From: an uncultured Propionibacteriaceae bacterium
GTDB taxonomy: Bacteria; Actinomycetota; Actinomycetes; Propionibacteriales; Propionibacteriaceae
Direction of reading: 5' to 3'
DNA: 57,316 nucleotides
Assembly (NCBI GenBank): GCA_937926975.1
Contig: CALBCJ010000030.1
Location: 1-57,316, forward strand
Part shown: positions 8,233 to 15,401 of the stretch, piece after piece
Numbering within the stretch: the stretch's first letter is position 1
Layout of the letters: each line of letters starts with the position of its first letter
The notes under the pieces: generated by a model
The model's database searches: none
The model's input: only the letters and a program-made list of their open reading frames with translations
What the model was told of the DNA's origin: nothing
Program-made: the position numbers and the translations under genes

Positions 8233-8289
8233 TATCGCGATATGGCGGATAGCCCCTATAATAAGGGGTAGAAGCCAGAAAATATCTGG
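8233..8289 (+). promoter_or_regulatory. Promoter region of the mog-like gene with palindromes
   Basis: This short AT-rich stretch contains the perfect palindrome TATCGCGATA (8233-8242), a consensus TATAAT (8257-8262) framed as CCCC-TATAATAA-GGGG (8253-8268), and the inverted repeat CCAGA-N5-TCTGG (8275-8289), which repeats the half-site found at the modA promoter. The gene start is at 8313. No clear -35 is visible at the right spacing, which suggests activator-dependent or extended -10 use. Confidence 0.45.
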
Positions 8290-8312
8290 TGGGCTGTGTG
8301 GAGGGAGTGGGA

Positions 8313-8819
8313 GTGAAGCGGGACTACGACCTGGAGCCGGTGACGGCTGCGGTCATCGTCAGCAGCGACCGGGTCCTGGCGCAGGAGCGGCCCGACCGGG
8401 CGGGCCCGGTGGCGGTGGAGCGCCTTCGTCAGGCCGGGGTGGGGACGGTCAGCAGCACGACCGTGGCCGAGGGGCAGTCGGCGGTCGTGGGCGCCATCGA
8501 CGAGGCTCTCGCGACCGGGGCCCGGCTGGTGCTGGTCCTGGGAGGGACCGGTTTCGGGGTGGGCAACGAGGCGCCAGAGGCGGTCCGGAGCCGCCTGGCA
8601 GTCGAGATCCCCGGTGTCGCCGAGCAGATCCGGGCCCACGGGCTGGAGTCGACCCCGCTGTCGGGCCTGTCGCGAGTCGTGGTCGGGGTCACCGCACGGG
8701 ACGCGACCGGAGCCCTGCTGGTGGCGTCACCGGGCTCGGTGGGCGGGGTGTCGGACAGCCTGGACGTGCTGGTTCCGCTGCTGGGGGCGGTCTTGGCCCA
8801 GCTCGACGAGACCCGCTGA
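8313..8819 (+). CDS. MogA/MoaB-like molybdopterin-binding protein, degenerate active site
   Basis: A 168-residue member of the MogA/MoaB family, which adenylylates molybdopterin before metal insertion. The fold signature is clear: AAVIVSSDRV (11-21), VLGGTGFGVGNEAPEAV (75-91) and LVASPGSVGGV. In catalytic members the GGTG motif is followed by RDVTPEA; here Arg and Asp are replaced by Gly84 and Asn85, while the Asp of SSDR (Asp19) remains. A canonical paralogue lies at 14764-15255, so this copy may bind molybdopterin without adenylylation, or act on another substrate. The GTG at 8313 is chosen because a GGAGGGAG site lies 5 bases upstream. It is divergent from modA. Confidence 0.8.
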   Translation: MKRDYDLEPVTAAVIVSSDRVLAQERPDRAGPVAVERLRQAGVGTVSSTTVAEGQSAVVGAIDEALATGARLVLVLGGTGFGVGNEAPEAVRSRLAVEIPGVAEQIRAHGLESTPLSGLSRVVVGVTARDATGALLVASPGSVGGVSDSLDVLVPLLGAVLAQLDETR

Positions 8820-8903
8820 CCGCAAGGGCGGCCGACGGCGGAGCATTCGACGTGGCCGTGACCCGGGTGACGTCCAGCATCTCGGCGGGCTCCTCGGTGG
8901 GGG

Positions 8904-8922
8904 TCTGCTGACCGGCAGCAGA
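8904..8922 (+). terminator. Possible bidirectional terminator hairpin
   Basis: TCTGCTG (8904-8910) and CAGCAGA (8916-8922) form a 7-bp stem with a 5-base loop in the 167-base gap between the convergent mog-like gene and mobA. No T-run is present, so termination is only a plausible role. Confidence 0.3.
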
Positions 8923-8986
8923 GCAGCCGTGGACGTAACGTCTCACAGACCGCCCACGCTGGGGAGGGGCTGACCACTGGCGGCCG

Positions 8987-9604
8987 TCAGCCAGGCAGCC
9001 GGGCCTGCCAGTGCTCCAGGTCGCTGGTGGTGTCCAGGTCCCGGCAGGTCGTGGCCGGCTGCCGTACCTGCGCCAGGCGCAGCCCCCGCAGCACCCGCCG
9101 TACGCTGAGCCCCCGGGGCGAGCCGGCGGCGGTGACCGCCCGGCTCAGAGAGCCGAACCGGTAGCAGGCCTGCAGGTGCTGGACGAAGGGCTCCGGCTCA
9201 CCGCCGACCACCACGGCTCCCTCGTACCCCGGGCGGCAGGAGGCCGGGACCAGCAGCGGGACCAGCTGCGGGGCTCCCGGGGTGTCGACCGCCAGCACCA
9301 GGACCAGGTCATCGGTCTGGGCAGCCGCCGCCTCCTCCAGCCAGGCGAGCCCCGCCGCGATGCCGGCCAGCGGCCCGCCGAGCGGCGGGTCCTCCAGGGT
9401 CTGCCCCACCCCTGGCGGGACCGCGACCGTGGCCGGGGCGACCACGACACGACGACCCGTGACCACCGGGGCAGCCGCCCCCAGCACCAGGTCGAGCAGC
9501 CGGTCGCCCCCGACTCTCAGGTCGGCCTTCGACGCCCCGCCCAGGCGCTGGGCGGACCCGCCAGCCAGGACCAGAGCGTGCACCGTGGGGGCGGTGGGAC
9601 TCAT
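8987..9604 (-). CDS. mobA: Molybdenum cofactor guanylyltransferase MobA
   Basis: MobA attaches GMP from GTP to molybdopterin to make the bis-MGD precursor. The 205-residue product has the nucleotidyltransferase signature ALVLAGGSAQRLGGASKADL near residue 10-28 and the LVLAVDTPGAP segment, where the metal-binding Asp of the family (usually CDMP) is kept as VDTP. The frame is open far upstream, but the family N-terminus corresponds to the ATG at 9604, which begins MSPTAPTVHALVLAGG. It is divergent from moaA with a 67-base gap that must carry both promoters. Specificity for GTP rather than CTP is inferred from the family only. Confidence 0.85.
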   Translation of the reverse strand: MSPTAPTVHALVLAGGSAQRLGGASKADLRVGGDRLLDLVLGAAAPVVTGRRVVVAPATVAVPPGVGQTLEDPPLGGPLAGIAAGLAWLEEAAAAQTDDLVLVLAVDTPGAPQLVPLLVPASCRPGYEGAVVVGGEPEPFVQHLQACYRFGSLSRAVTAAGSPRGLSVRRVLRGLRLAQVRQPATTCRDLDTTSDLEHWQARLPG

Positions 9605-9671
9605 GACCCCACTGTGGCAGACGACCCCGGCAATTCCGCGGGGACCAGTCCCGCTGAGATAGGGTCGCTGC

Positions 9672-10709
9672 GTGCCAGCACCTCGCCGCGACCTTGTGCT
9701 GCGTGACCGCTTCGGGCGGGTGGCGCGAGATCTGCGGGTGTCGCTGACTGACCGCTGCACCCTGCGCTGCTCGTACTGCATGCCGCCCGAGGGACTGGAC
9801 TGGCTCCCGACCGAGCTGACCCTCACCGACGCCGAGGTCGTCGAGCTGTGCCGGATCGCTGTGCAGCGGCTAGGCGTACGGGAGATCCGGTTCACCGGTG
9901 GTGAGCCCCTGCTGCGCAGGGGCCTGGAGACCATCGTCGCAGCCGTGGCTGACCTGACCACCGACCAGGGACAGGTTCCCGGCCTGGCCATGACCACCAA
10001 CGGGCTGGGGCTGGCGCACCGGGCCCAGGCCCTGGCAGCAGCCGGTCTGCAGCGGGCCACCGTCTCGCTCGACACGCTCGACCCGGACCACTTTCGCCAG
10101 ATCACTCACCGCGACCGGCTGGCCGACGTCCTAGCGGGGATGCGGGCCGCCCAGGCGGCCGGCCTGACCCCGCTCAAGGTCAATGCCGTGATCATGCGGG
10201 GGGTCAACGACGCCGACGCGGGCCCTCTGCTCGACCACTGCCTCGCTGTCGGGGCCGAGCTGCGGTTCATCGAGCAGATGCCGATCGGCCCGCCCACCGC
10301 CTGGGACCGGGCCCAGGTGGTGACCAAGGACGACATCCTCGAGCTGCTGAGCGCCCACCACGAGCTGGCCCCAGCGGCCAGCGACGACCCGTCGGCGCCA
10401 GCCCGGCTGTGGACAGTGGACGGCGACCCCACCCGCCGGGTCGGGATCATCGCCTCGGTGACCGATCCCTTCTGCGACGCCTGCGACCGGACCCGGGTCA
10501 CGAGCGACGGGCAGGTACGCAGCTGCCTGTTCGCCACCCAGGAGGTCGACCTGCGCCAGATCCTGCGCAGCGGCCAGAGCCCCGACCAGGTCGAGGAGCA
10601 GGTCGTGGAGGCCTGGGCGGCCGCGATGTGGGCCAAGCCAGAGGCCCACGGGCTGGACACCTCCCGGTTCGCTGTCCCGTCCCGCACCATGAGCCGGATC
10701 GGTGGCTGA
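9672..10709 (+). CDS. moaA: GTP 3',8-cyclase MoaA
   Basis: Radical-SAM enzyme for the first step of molybdopterin synthesis, converting GTP to 3',8-cyclo-GTP for MoaC. The 345-residue protein has the N-terminal cluster motif DRCTLRCSYCMPPEG (CxxxCxxC, about residue 28-40), RFTGGEPLLRRGLE, and the C-terminal second 4Fe-4S cluster motif DPFCDACDRTRVTSDGQVRSC. It ends in Gly-Gly (MSRIGG), which family members need for GTP binding. The GTG start follows a TAGGGT hexamer by 6 bases, so the transcript is probably leaderless. Confidence 0.95.
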   Translation: MPAPRRDLVLRDRFGRVARDLRVSLTDRCTLRCSYCMPPEGLDWLPTELTLTDAEVVELCRIAVQRLGVREIRFTGGEPLLRRGLETIVAAVADLTTDQGQVPGLAMTTNGLGLAHRAQALAAAGLQRATVSLDTLDPDHFRQITHRDRLADVLAGMRAAQAAGLTPLKVNAVIMRGVNDADAGPLLDHCLAVGAELRFIEQMPIGPPTAWDRAQVVTKDDILELLSAHHELAPAASDDPSAPARLWTVDGDPTRRVGIIASVTDPFCDACDRTRVTSDGQVRSCLFATQEVDLRQILRSGQSPDQVEEQVVEAWAAAMWAKPEAHGLDTSRFAVPSRTMSRIGG

Positions 10710-10802
10710 CCGAGCCTGGTGAGCCGCTGCCCAGAGCAGCCAGGGCCCGTCAATTCGCGTGATACCCTCCCCACGGAAATGCGTAACGGGCGTGAGGTGG
10801 CG

Positions 10803-10889
10803 ATGACAGGGTCATGGTGGGTCCTGCTCGGTCGGCACCGGCCGCAAGGCCGTACGACCGTCCGTGGCCAGGGCGGAGCCCGGCACTGA
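10803..10889 (+). CDS. 28-codon leader ORF coupled to the regulator gene
   Basis: An ATG at 10803 with a strong Shine-Dalgarno (GAGGTGG two bases upstream) starts a 28-residue peptide, MTGSWWVLLGRHRPQGRTTV to 20 and ending in RH. Its TGA (10887-10889) overlaps the ATG (10889-10891) of the regulator gene as TGATG. The regulator itself has no good ribosome site, so its translation probably depends on ribosomes ending this ORF. I know no homologue. The peptide has two adjacent Trp and several Arg codons, so attenuation is possible. A longer alternative start for the regulator at 10814 would run through this ORF in another frame. Confidence 0.5.
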   Translation: MTGSWWVLLGRHRPQGRTTVRGQGGARH

Positions 10890-11848
10890 TGCCCGTGGCA
10901 CCGGCGCACGGGCTGGACCGGCTGTTCGCGGCTCTGGCCCAGCTCACCCCGGCACAGAACACCCTGCTCCGACGCATCTCACAGCACACCGACCCGATCA
11001 CTGTCGCCGAGCTCGCCGAGGAGTCCGACCTGCACCCGTCGAGTGTTCGAGAGACCCTGGAGAGCCTGGTCGAGATGCAGCTCGTCTCGGGTGTCAAGCT
11101 CCCGGCCCAGGGGCGGGGCCGACCGGCGACCGGGTACCTGTCGGCCACCGACCCGGACGTGATCTCCCCAGCCAGCCAGATGGCGATGCTCACCCAGTGC
11201 TTCTTCGAGTGGCTGCAGGACACCCCCCACGACCGGCTGGAGGCCGCCCACCAGATCGGCTCCCTGATGGGGGAGCGGGCACTGCAGTCGATGCAGGTCC
11301 CGACCCACGCCAGGCCACCGGCGGGGTTTGAGCTCGCCAACCACATGGGCAAGATCCGGATGTTCCTGACCGCCTTTGGCATGGCGGCGGTGCCGCACCC
11401 CGAGCAGGAGACCGCGCTGGTGCTGCGGGCCTGCCCCTTCGCCGAGGAGGACCCCAGCCCGCTGGCGCTGGCTCTGCGGCACGGCTTCGTGCAGCGGGTC
11501 ATCGACCTCACCTCGGCCGGCTCGGTCCAGGTCACCTTCCGTCCCGACCCCACCGACCTGCGCCGGTGCACGGTGCTGCTGACCCCAGACGGCCCGGGCC
11601 AGGGTGAGGAGACGACCACCGTCACCTACTTCGGTGGCGCGGTGGACGCAGCCGGCTGCACCAGCGAGACCTACCCGTCCTGCCGGACGCTCGACGAGCT
11701 GCTGACCGCGGTCGCCCGCCGGCACCCCAGCCTGGAGCCGGTGCTGGCGGTCAGTACCTTCCTCGTCGGCCAGCGGCCGGCGCAGCGAGACCAGCTCATC
11801 GGACCCGACGCCGCGGTGGAGGTCCTACCGCCCTTCGCCGGCGGCTGA
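10889..11848 (+). CDS. HTH transcriptional regulator in the molybdopterin cluster
   Basis: A 319-residue predicted DNA-binding protein. Residues about 13-75 form a winged helix (LTPAQNTLLRRISQHTDPIT, VAELAEESDLHPSSVRETLE, then LVEMQLVSGVKLPAQGRGRP as the wing), like ArsR/MarR-type regulators. The middle and C-terminal part resembles the sensor region of COG2345-type regulators, including the segment VLRACPFAEE, where relatives such as SufR carry more cysteines; only that one Cys motif is seen here, so Fe-S binding is unlikely. A candidate target is the ATCTGG/CCAGAT repeat at 8136-8289. Start chosen at the TGATG overlap with the leader ORF; 10814 is an alternative. Confidence 0.7.
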   Translation: MPVAPAHGLDRLFAALAQLTPAQNTLLRRISQHTDPITVAELAEESDLHPSSVRETLESLVEMQLVSGVKLPAQGRGRPATGYLSATDPDVISPASQMAMLTQCFFEWLQDTPHDRLEAAHQIGSLMGERALQSMQVPTHARPPAGFELANHMGKIRMFLTAFGMAAVPHPEQETALVLRACPFAEEDPSPLALALRHGFVQRVIDLTSAGSVQVTFRPDPTDLRRCTVLLTPDGPGQGEETTTVTYFGGAVDAAGCTSETYPSCRTLDELLTAVARRHPSLEPVLAVSTFLVGQRPAQRDQLIGPDAAVEVLPPFAGG

Positions 11849-11867
11849 GCACCCCCGAAAGGACCCG

Positions 11868-12287
11868 ATGACCAACTACGTCCGTACCGCCGTCGTCGAC
11901 ACCGAGCTCGACTCGTCGGCGATCGCTGCCGAGGTCGAGAACCCTCGCTGCGGGGCCGTCGTCACCTTCTGCGGAGTGGTCCGCAACCACGACAACGGTC
12001 GTGAGGTCGTGGCCATCGAGTACTCCGCCCATCCCAGCGCCGCGCTGCGGCTGCGGGAGCTGGCCGAGCAGTTCACCTTGCGGCACGGGGTGCATGCCGT
12101 GGCCGCCTGGCACCGGGTCGGCCGGCTCGAGGTCGGCCAGACGGCGATGGTGGTGGCCGTGGCGGCCGAGCACCGGGGACAGGCGTTCACTGCGGCGCAG
12201 GCCCTGGTCGACGAGATCAAGGCGACCGTACCGGTCTGGAAGTGCCAGGTCCTGGCCGACGGCAGCCGGAGCTGGACCGGGCTGTGA
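11868..12287 (+). CDS. moaE: Molybdopterin synthase large subunit MoaE
   Basis: MoaE is the catalytic subunit that uses MoaD thiocarboxylate to insert the dithiolene sulfurs into cPMP. The 139-residue product shows GAVVTFCGVVRNHDNGREV, the IEYSAHPSAALR segment, WHRVGRLEVGQTAMVVAV and the DEIKATVPVWKCQ active-site region with both lysines. An AAAGGA ribosome site precedes the ATG. The partner gene moaD is not in this window. Its stop overlaps the GTG of the next gene (GTGA). Confidence 0.93.
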   Translation: MTNYVRTAVVDTELDSSAIAAEVENPRCGAVVTFCGVVRNHDNGREVVAIEYSAHPSAALRLRELAEQFTLRHGVHAVAAWHRVGRLEVGQTAMVVAVAAEHRGQAFTAAQALVDEIKATVPVWKCQVLADGSRSWTGL

Positions 12288-13057
12288 CGGGGGTCCAGAT
12301 CCCGCTGCGCCGCCCGGTGCCGCCTGCCGGCGAGGGCTGGTCGCGGTACCGCCGCAGCTGGCTGGTCGACGGCATCGGCCTGACTGGGCAGGCCCGGCTC
12401 CGGGCCGCCCAGGTGCTGGTCGTCGGTGCCGGCGGGCTCGGCTCCCCGGTGCTGCTCTACCTGGCCGGGGCCGGGGTGGGCCGCATCGGGGTCGCGGACT
12501 TCGACGTGGTCGACGAGACCAACCTGTCCCGGCAGGTGGTGCACGACCAGGCCAGCGTGGGGCAGCCCAAGACGGCATCCGCTCGTACTCGGCTGCTGGC
12601 CCTCGACCCTGGCCTGGAGGTTGTCGAGCTGGGCCGGGTCACGACCGGGCTGCTCGACGAGCAGCGCGAGCAGTGGGACCTGGTGGTCGAGTGCTCGGAC
12701 ACCTTTGACACCAAGTACCTGGTCGCCGACTGGTGCGAGGGCACCGGCACCCCGCTGGTCTGGGGCAGCGTGGTCGATATGGTCTGGCAGGTGAGTGACT
12801 TCTGGAGCCGGCCACCGGCCGGCTGGCCGGCGACCAGCCTGCGCAGGCTGCACCCACGACCGCCAGCCCCCGGGCAGACGCCGAGCAGCACCGAGGTGGG
12901 GGTGCTGGGGCCGGTGGTCGGGCAGGCGGGCAGCGCCATGGCGACCGAGGCGGTGAAGCTGGTCACCGGGGTCGGCGAGCCGCTGATCGGGCAGGTCCTG
13001 TACGGGGACTCGCGACGCAACCGCTACCAGGTGCTGACCTATGCGGGGACCTCGTGA
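12284..13057 (+). CDS. MoeB/ThiF-type E1-like adenylyltransferase without zinc cysteines
   Basis: ThiF/MoeB proteins adenylylate the C-terminal glycine of MoaD or ThiS. The 257-residue product has the nucleotide loop VVGAGGLGSPVLLYLAGAGV, IGVADFDVVDETNLSRQ (Arg finger and Asp), GQPKTASARTRL and ECSDTFDTKYLVADW. The two CxxC zinc pairs usual in MoeB are absent: the expected places read SLRRLHP and PSSTEVGVLG. There is no C-terminal rhodanese domain. Start GTG 12284 overlaps the moaE stop; it ends overlapping the moeA start, so the genes are translationally coupled. MoaD activation is the likely job from context. Confidence 0.85.
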   Translation: MTGVQIPLRRPVPPAGEGWSRYRRSWLVDGIGLTGQARLRAAQVLVVGAGGLGSPVLLYLAGAGVGRIGVADFDVVDETNLSRQVVHDQASVGQPKTASARTRLLALDPGLEVVELGRVTTGLLDEQREQWDLVVECSDTFDTKYLVADWCEGTGTPLVWGSVVDMVWQVSDFWSRPPAGWPATSLRRLHPRPPAPGQTPSSTEVGVLGPVVGQAGSAMATEAVKLVTGVGEPLIGQVLYGDSRRNRYQVLTYAGTS

Positions 13058-14304
13058 GCGGGTCCTGGTCGGTGGCCGAGCACCGGGCCTGGCTGGAGTC
13101 GCTGGTCCATCCGCTGCCGGCCGAGGTGGTCACGGTGGGGGAGGGCGGCCTCGGTCGGGTCCTGGCGGAGGAGGTCCGGACCGTGCTGGACACCCCGCCG
13201 TTCACGAACTCCGCCATGGACGGGTTCGCGGTGCGCCACGCTGACCTCCCGCCGGACCAGGCGGAGGTGGTGCTGCCCGTGGTCGGGGACGCCCCGGCCG
13301 GCGGGGGCGGTGGCCTGCGGCTGGCCGAGGGGCAGGCGATCCGGATCATGACCGGCGCGCCGCTCCCGGACGGCGCCGACACGGTCGTGGTGGTGGAGCA
13401 GACAGACCACCAGCCGGGGGTCGTGGACGCGCCCCGGCAGGTGCGGGTCCGGGCGCCGTGGCCGCAGCCCGGGGCCAACGTACGCCAGCGTGGTGAGGAT
13501 CTTGCCTCCGGGGAGCCGCTGCTGCCTGCCGTTACGGTCCTGGACGCGGCGGCGCTGTCGGCGCTGGTCTCGGCCGGGGTGACCCAGGTGGCTCTGCGTC
13601 CCCGGCCACGGGTGGGGGTCGTCACCACGGGCCGGGAGCTGGTGGCGCCGGGCGTGGACGTCGGCCCTGGCCAGGTCCCGGACTCGAACTCGGTCCTGCT
13701 CGCGGGGCTGGTCCTGGCGGCCGGGGCGGACCTCGTGGTCCAGGCCCGGGTCGACGACCGGCCAGAGCGGCTCACGGCGCTCCTGAACGGCTGGCCCGAG
13801 CTCGACCTGGTGATCACCGCCGGCGGCATCTCCGCTGGTGCCTTCGAAGTCGTACGGCAGGCGCTGGCCGCACAGGTCGGCTTCCACCACGTGGCGGTGC
13901 AGCCGGGCGGGCCGCAGGGGGCCGGCCGGCTGGAGCTGGGCGGCCGTCTGGTCCCGGTGGTCTGCCTGCCGGGCAACCCGGTCAGCGTCTTCGTGAGCTT
14001 CCACCTGTACGGGGCGGGCCTGATCGCCATGCTTGCCGGGCGGGCTGCCGGCAGTGAGCCGCCGATGGTTCCGGTGGTCGCGGGGGAGGGCTGGCAGTCC
14101 CCACCCGGCAAGGTTCAGGTCTGCCCGGTCCGCCGCGTCGGCGAGCAGGTCTGGCCGTCGCACCGGCTCGGCTCCCGCTCCCACCTGGTGGCCTCGCTGC
14201 CCCTGGCGGACGGGCTGGCCGTGGTCCCGGCCGGGACCGGTACCGTCAGCGCCGGGGACCCGCTGTTCTTCATCGGCACCCGGGCAGGCCGTCGTGGCTG
14301 GTGA
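13054..14304 (+). CDS. moeA: Molybdopterin molybdenumtransferase MoeA
   Basis: MoeA inserts molybdate into adenylylated molybdopterin. The 416-residue protein shows FTNSAMDGFAVRHAD (substrate-binding), RIMTGAPLPDGADTVVVVEQ, the MogA-like domain with GVVTTGRELV and ITAGGISAGAFEVV, and VCLPGNPVSVFVSF, followed by a small beta-barrel C-terminal domain. Length and motif order are normal. The GTG start overlaps the previous stop by 4 bases. The canonical GGxSxGxxD is here GGISAGAFEV, a substitution of the usual Asp by Glu. Confidence 0.93.
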   Translation: MSGSWSVAEHRAWLESLVHPLPAEVVTVGEGGLGRVLAEEVRTVLDTPPFTNSAMDGFAVRHADLPPDQAEVVLPVVGDAPAGGGGGLRLAEGQAIRIMTGAPLPDGADTVVVVEQTDHQPGVVDAPRQVRVRAPWPQPGANVRQRGEDLASGEPLLPAVTVLDAAALSALVSAGVTQVALRPRPRVGVVTTGRELVAPGVDVGPGQVPDSNSVLLAGLVLAAGADLVVQARVDDRPERLTALLNGWPELDLVITAGGISAGAFEVVRQALAAQVGFHHVAVQPGGPQGAGRLELGGRLVPVVCLPGNPVSVFVSFHLYGAGLIAMLAGRAAGSEPPMVPVVAGEGWQSPPGKVQVCPVRRVGEQVWPSHRLGSRSHLVASLPLADGLAVVPAGTGTVSAGDPLFFIGTRAGRRGW

Positions 14305-14770
14305 GCTGACCCACCTGCGCGGCGACGGCAGCGCGTACATGGTCGATGTCACGGGCAAGCAGCCGACTGTCCGTACCGCGACGGCCGTGGCCCAGGTGCG
14401 CTGCGCCGAGGCCACCCTGGCCGCGCTGCGTGACGGTGCCACCCCCAAGGGTGATGTGGCGGCGGTGGCCCGGCTGGCTGGAATCCAGGCCGCCAAGCGG
14501 ACCCCAGAGCTGGTCCCGCTGGCTCACGTGGTCGGCGTGCACGGCTGCGAGGTGGATCTGGAGCTGACCGAGACTGGGGTCTCACTACGGGCGACAGTAC
14601 GGACCGCGGACCGGACCGGGGTCGAGATGGAGGCCTTGACCGCGGTCACCGTGGCAGCGCTGACCGTGGTGGACATGCTCAAGGGAATCGACCGCACCCT
14701 GGTGATTACCGACGCCAAGACCATCGCCAAGTCGGGCGGCAGGTCGGGCGACTGGGTGCGGGATCAGTGA
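14294..14770 (+). CDS. moaC: Cyclic pyranopterin monophosphate synthase MoaC
   Basis: MoaC converts the MoaA product into cyclic pyranopterin monophosphate. From the GTG at 14294 the product is 158 residues, beginning MAGELTHLRGDGSAYMVDVT. Conserved active-site elements are present: GATPKGDVAAVARLAGI, AKRTPELVPLAH, DRTGVEMEALTAV (paired Glu) and VVDMLKGIDRTLVI (Asp and Lys). The usual CHP of the family is AHV here, keeping the catalytic His. The start overlaps the moeA end by 11 bases; the frame extends upstream but only as overlap with moeA. The 3' end overlaps the convergent mogA by 7 bases. Confidence 0.93.
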   Translation: MAGELTHLRGDGSAYMVDVTGKQPTVRTATAVAQVRCAEATLAALRDGATPKGDVAAVARLAGIQAAKRTPELVPLAHVVGVHGCEVDLELTETGVSLRATVRTADRTGVEMEALTAVTVAALTVVDMLKGIDRTLVITDAKTIAKSGGRSGDWVRDQ

Positions 14771-15255
14771 TCGCCGCCACGGCGCTGGTCCAGCAGGTGG
14801 TCAAGGACGGGCAGGAGAGCGCCGACCGCGTCCCGGACGCCGCCGGGGGAGCCCGGGGCGTTGACGACCAGGGCGGCGTCGGGCTCGCGGCTGGTGAGGC
14901 CCACGAGGCCGCGGCTGAGCAGTGCGGCGGGCACCTGGCGCTGGCCGGTGGCCCTGATCGCGTCGGCCAGCCCGGGGATCTGGCAGGCGAGCAGCCCGGC
15001 CGTGGCCTCCGGGGTGACGTCCCGCGGCCCGATCCCGGTGCCGCCGGTAGTGAAGACCAGGTCGGCCTCCTGGGCGGCGGCGCGGACCGCGTCCTGGATC
15101 TGCTCGATGTCGTCGCTGACCAGGCGCCGGCCGCGGACCTCAAGCCCGCCGGCGCTCAGCAGCTCGGCCGCCAGCGGTCCGGAGCGGTCCTCGCGCTGAC
15201 CGGCCGCGCAGCGGTCGGAGACGGTGATTACAACGGCCCGGGCTGAGGTGCTCAT
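14764..15255 (-). CDS. mogA: Molybdopterin adenylyltransferase MogA/MoaB, canonical
   Basis: This 163-residue enzyme adenylylates molybdopterin for MoeA. The catalytic pattern is intact: VVITVSDRCAAG (Asp14), then TTGGTGIGPRDVTPEAT (70-86, with Arg78-Asp79), VNAPGSPGGVRDAV. This contrasts with the degenerate paralogue at 8313-8819. ATG 15255 is chosen over a GTG at 15264 because a TACCGT hexamer lies 7 bases upstream (minus strand 15263-15268), giving a leaderless transcript. It is the last gene of the molybdenum island and is divergent from sodA. Confidence 0.92.
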   Translation of the reverse strand: MSTSARAVVITVSDRCAAGQREDRSGPLAAELLSAGGLEVRGRRLVSDDIEQIQDAVRAAAQEADLVFTTGGTGIGPRDVTPEATAGLLACQIPGLADAIRATGQRQVPAALLSRGLVGLTSREPDAALVVNAPGSPGGVRDAVGALLPVLDHLLDQRRGGDH

Positions 15256-15327
15256 GACGGTCACGGTACGCGCCTGCGCACGGTGGCTGGTGGGCCAGCA
15301 GGTGCGGAGATCTCGTTGACGGGATAC

Positions 15328-15353
15328 GGAATACGAAGCGGTTGGGCGGGGTT
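15328..15353 (+). promoter_or_regulatory. SigR/SigH-like promoter of sodA
   Basis: GGAAT (15328-15332) and GTT (15351-15353) are separated by 18 bases, matching the GGAAT-N18-GTT consensus of thiol-oxidative-stress sigma factors (Streptomyces SigR, mycobacterial SigH). It lies about 50 bases before the sodA start. A TTGACG at 15316 has no matching -10. Confidence 0.45.
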
Positions 15354-15401
15354 GTCACCGGTATCGGGGCCGGAGCCGGCTCCGCCGACGAGAGGACGAC
15401 T

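Noticed and set aside
8820..8986. Molybdenum-cofactor riboswitch in the molybdenum island
   Set aside because: This gap lies between convergent gene ends, so it is not a leader, and the moaA and modA leaders are too short to hold one.
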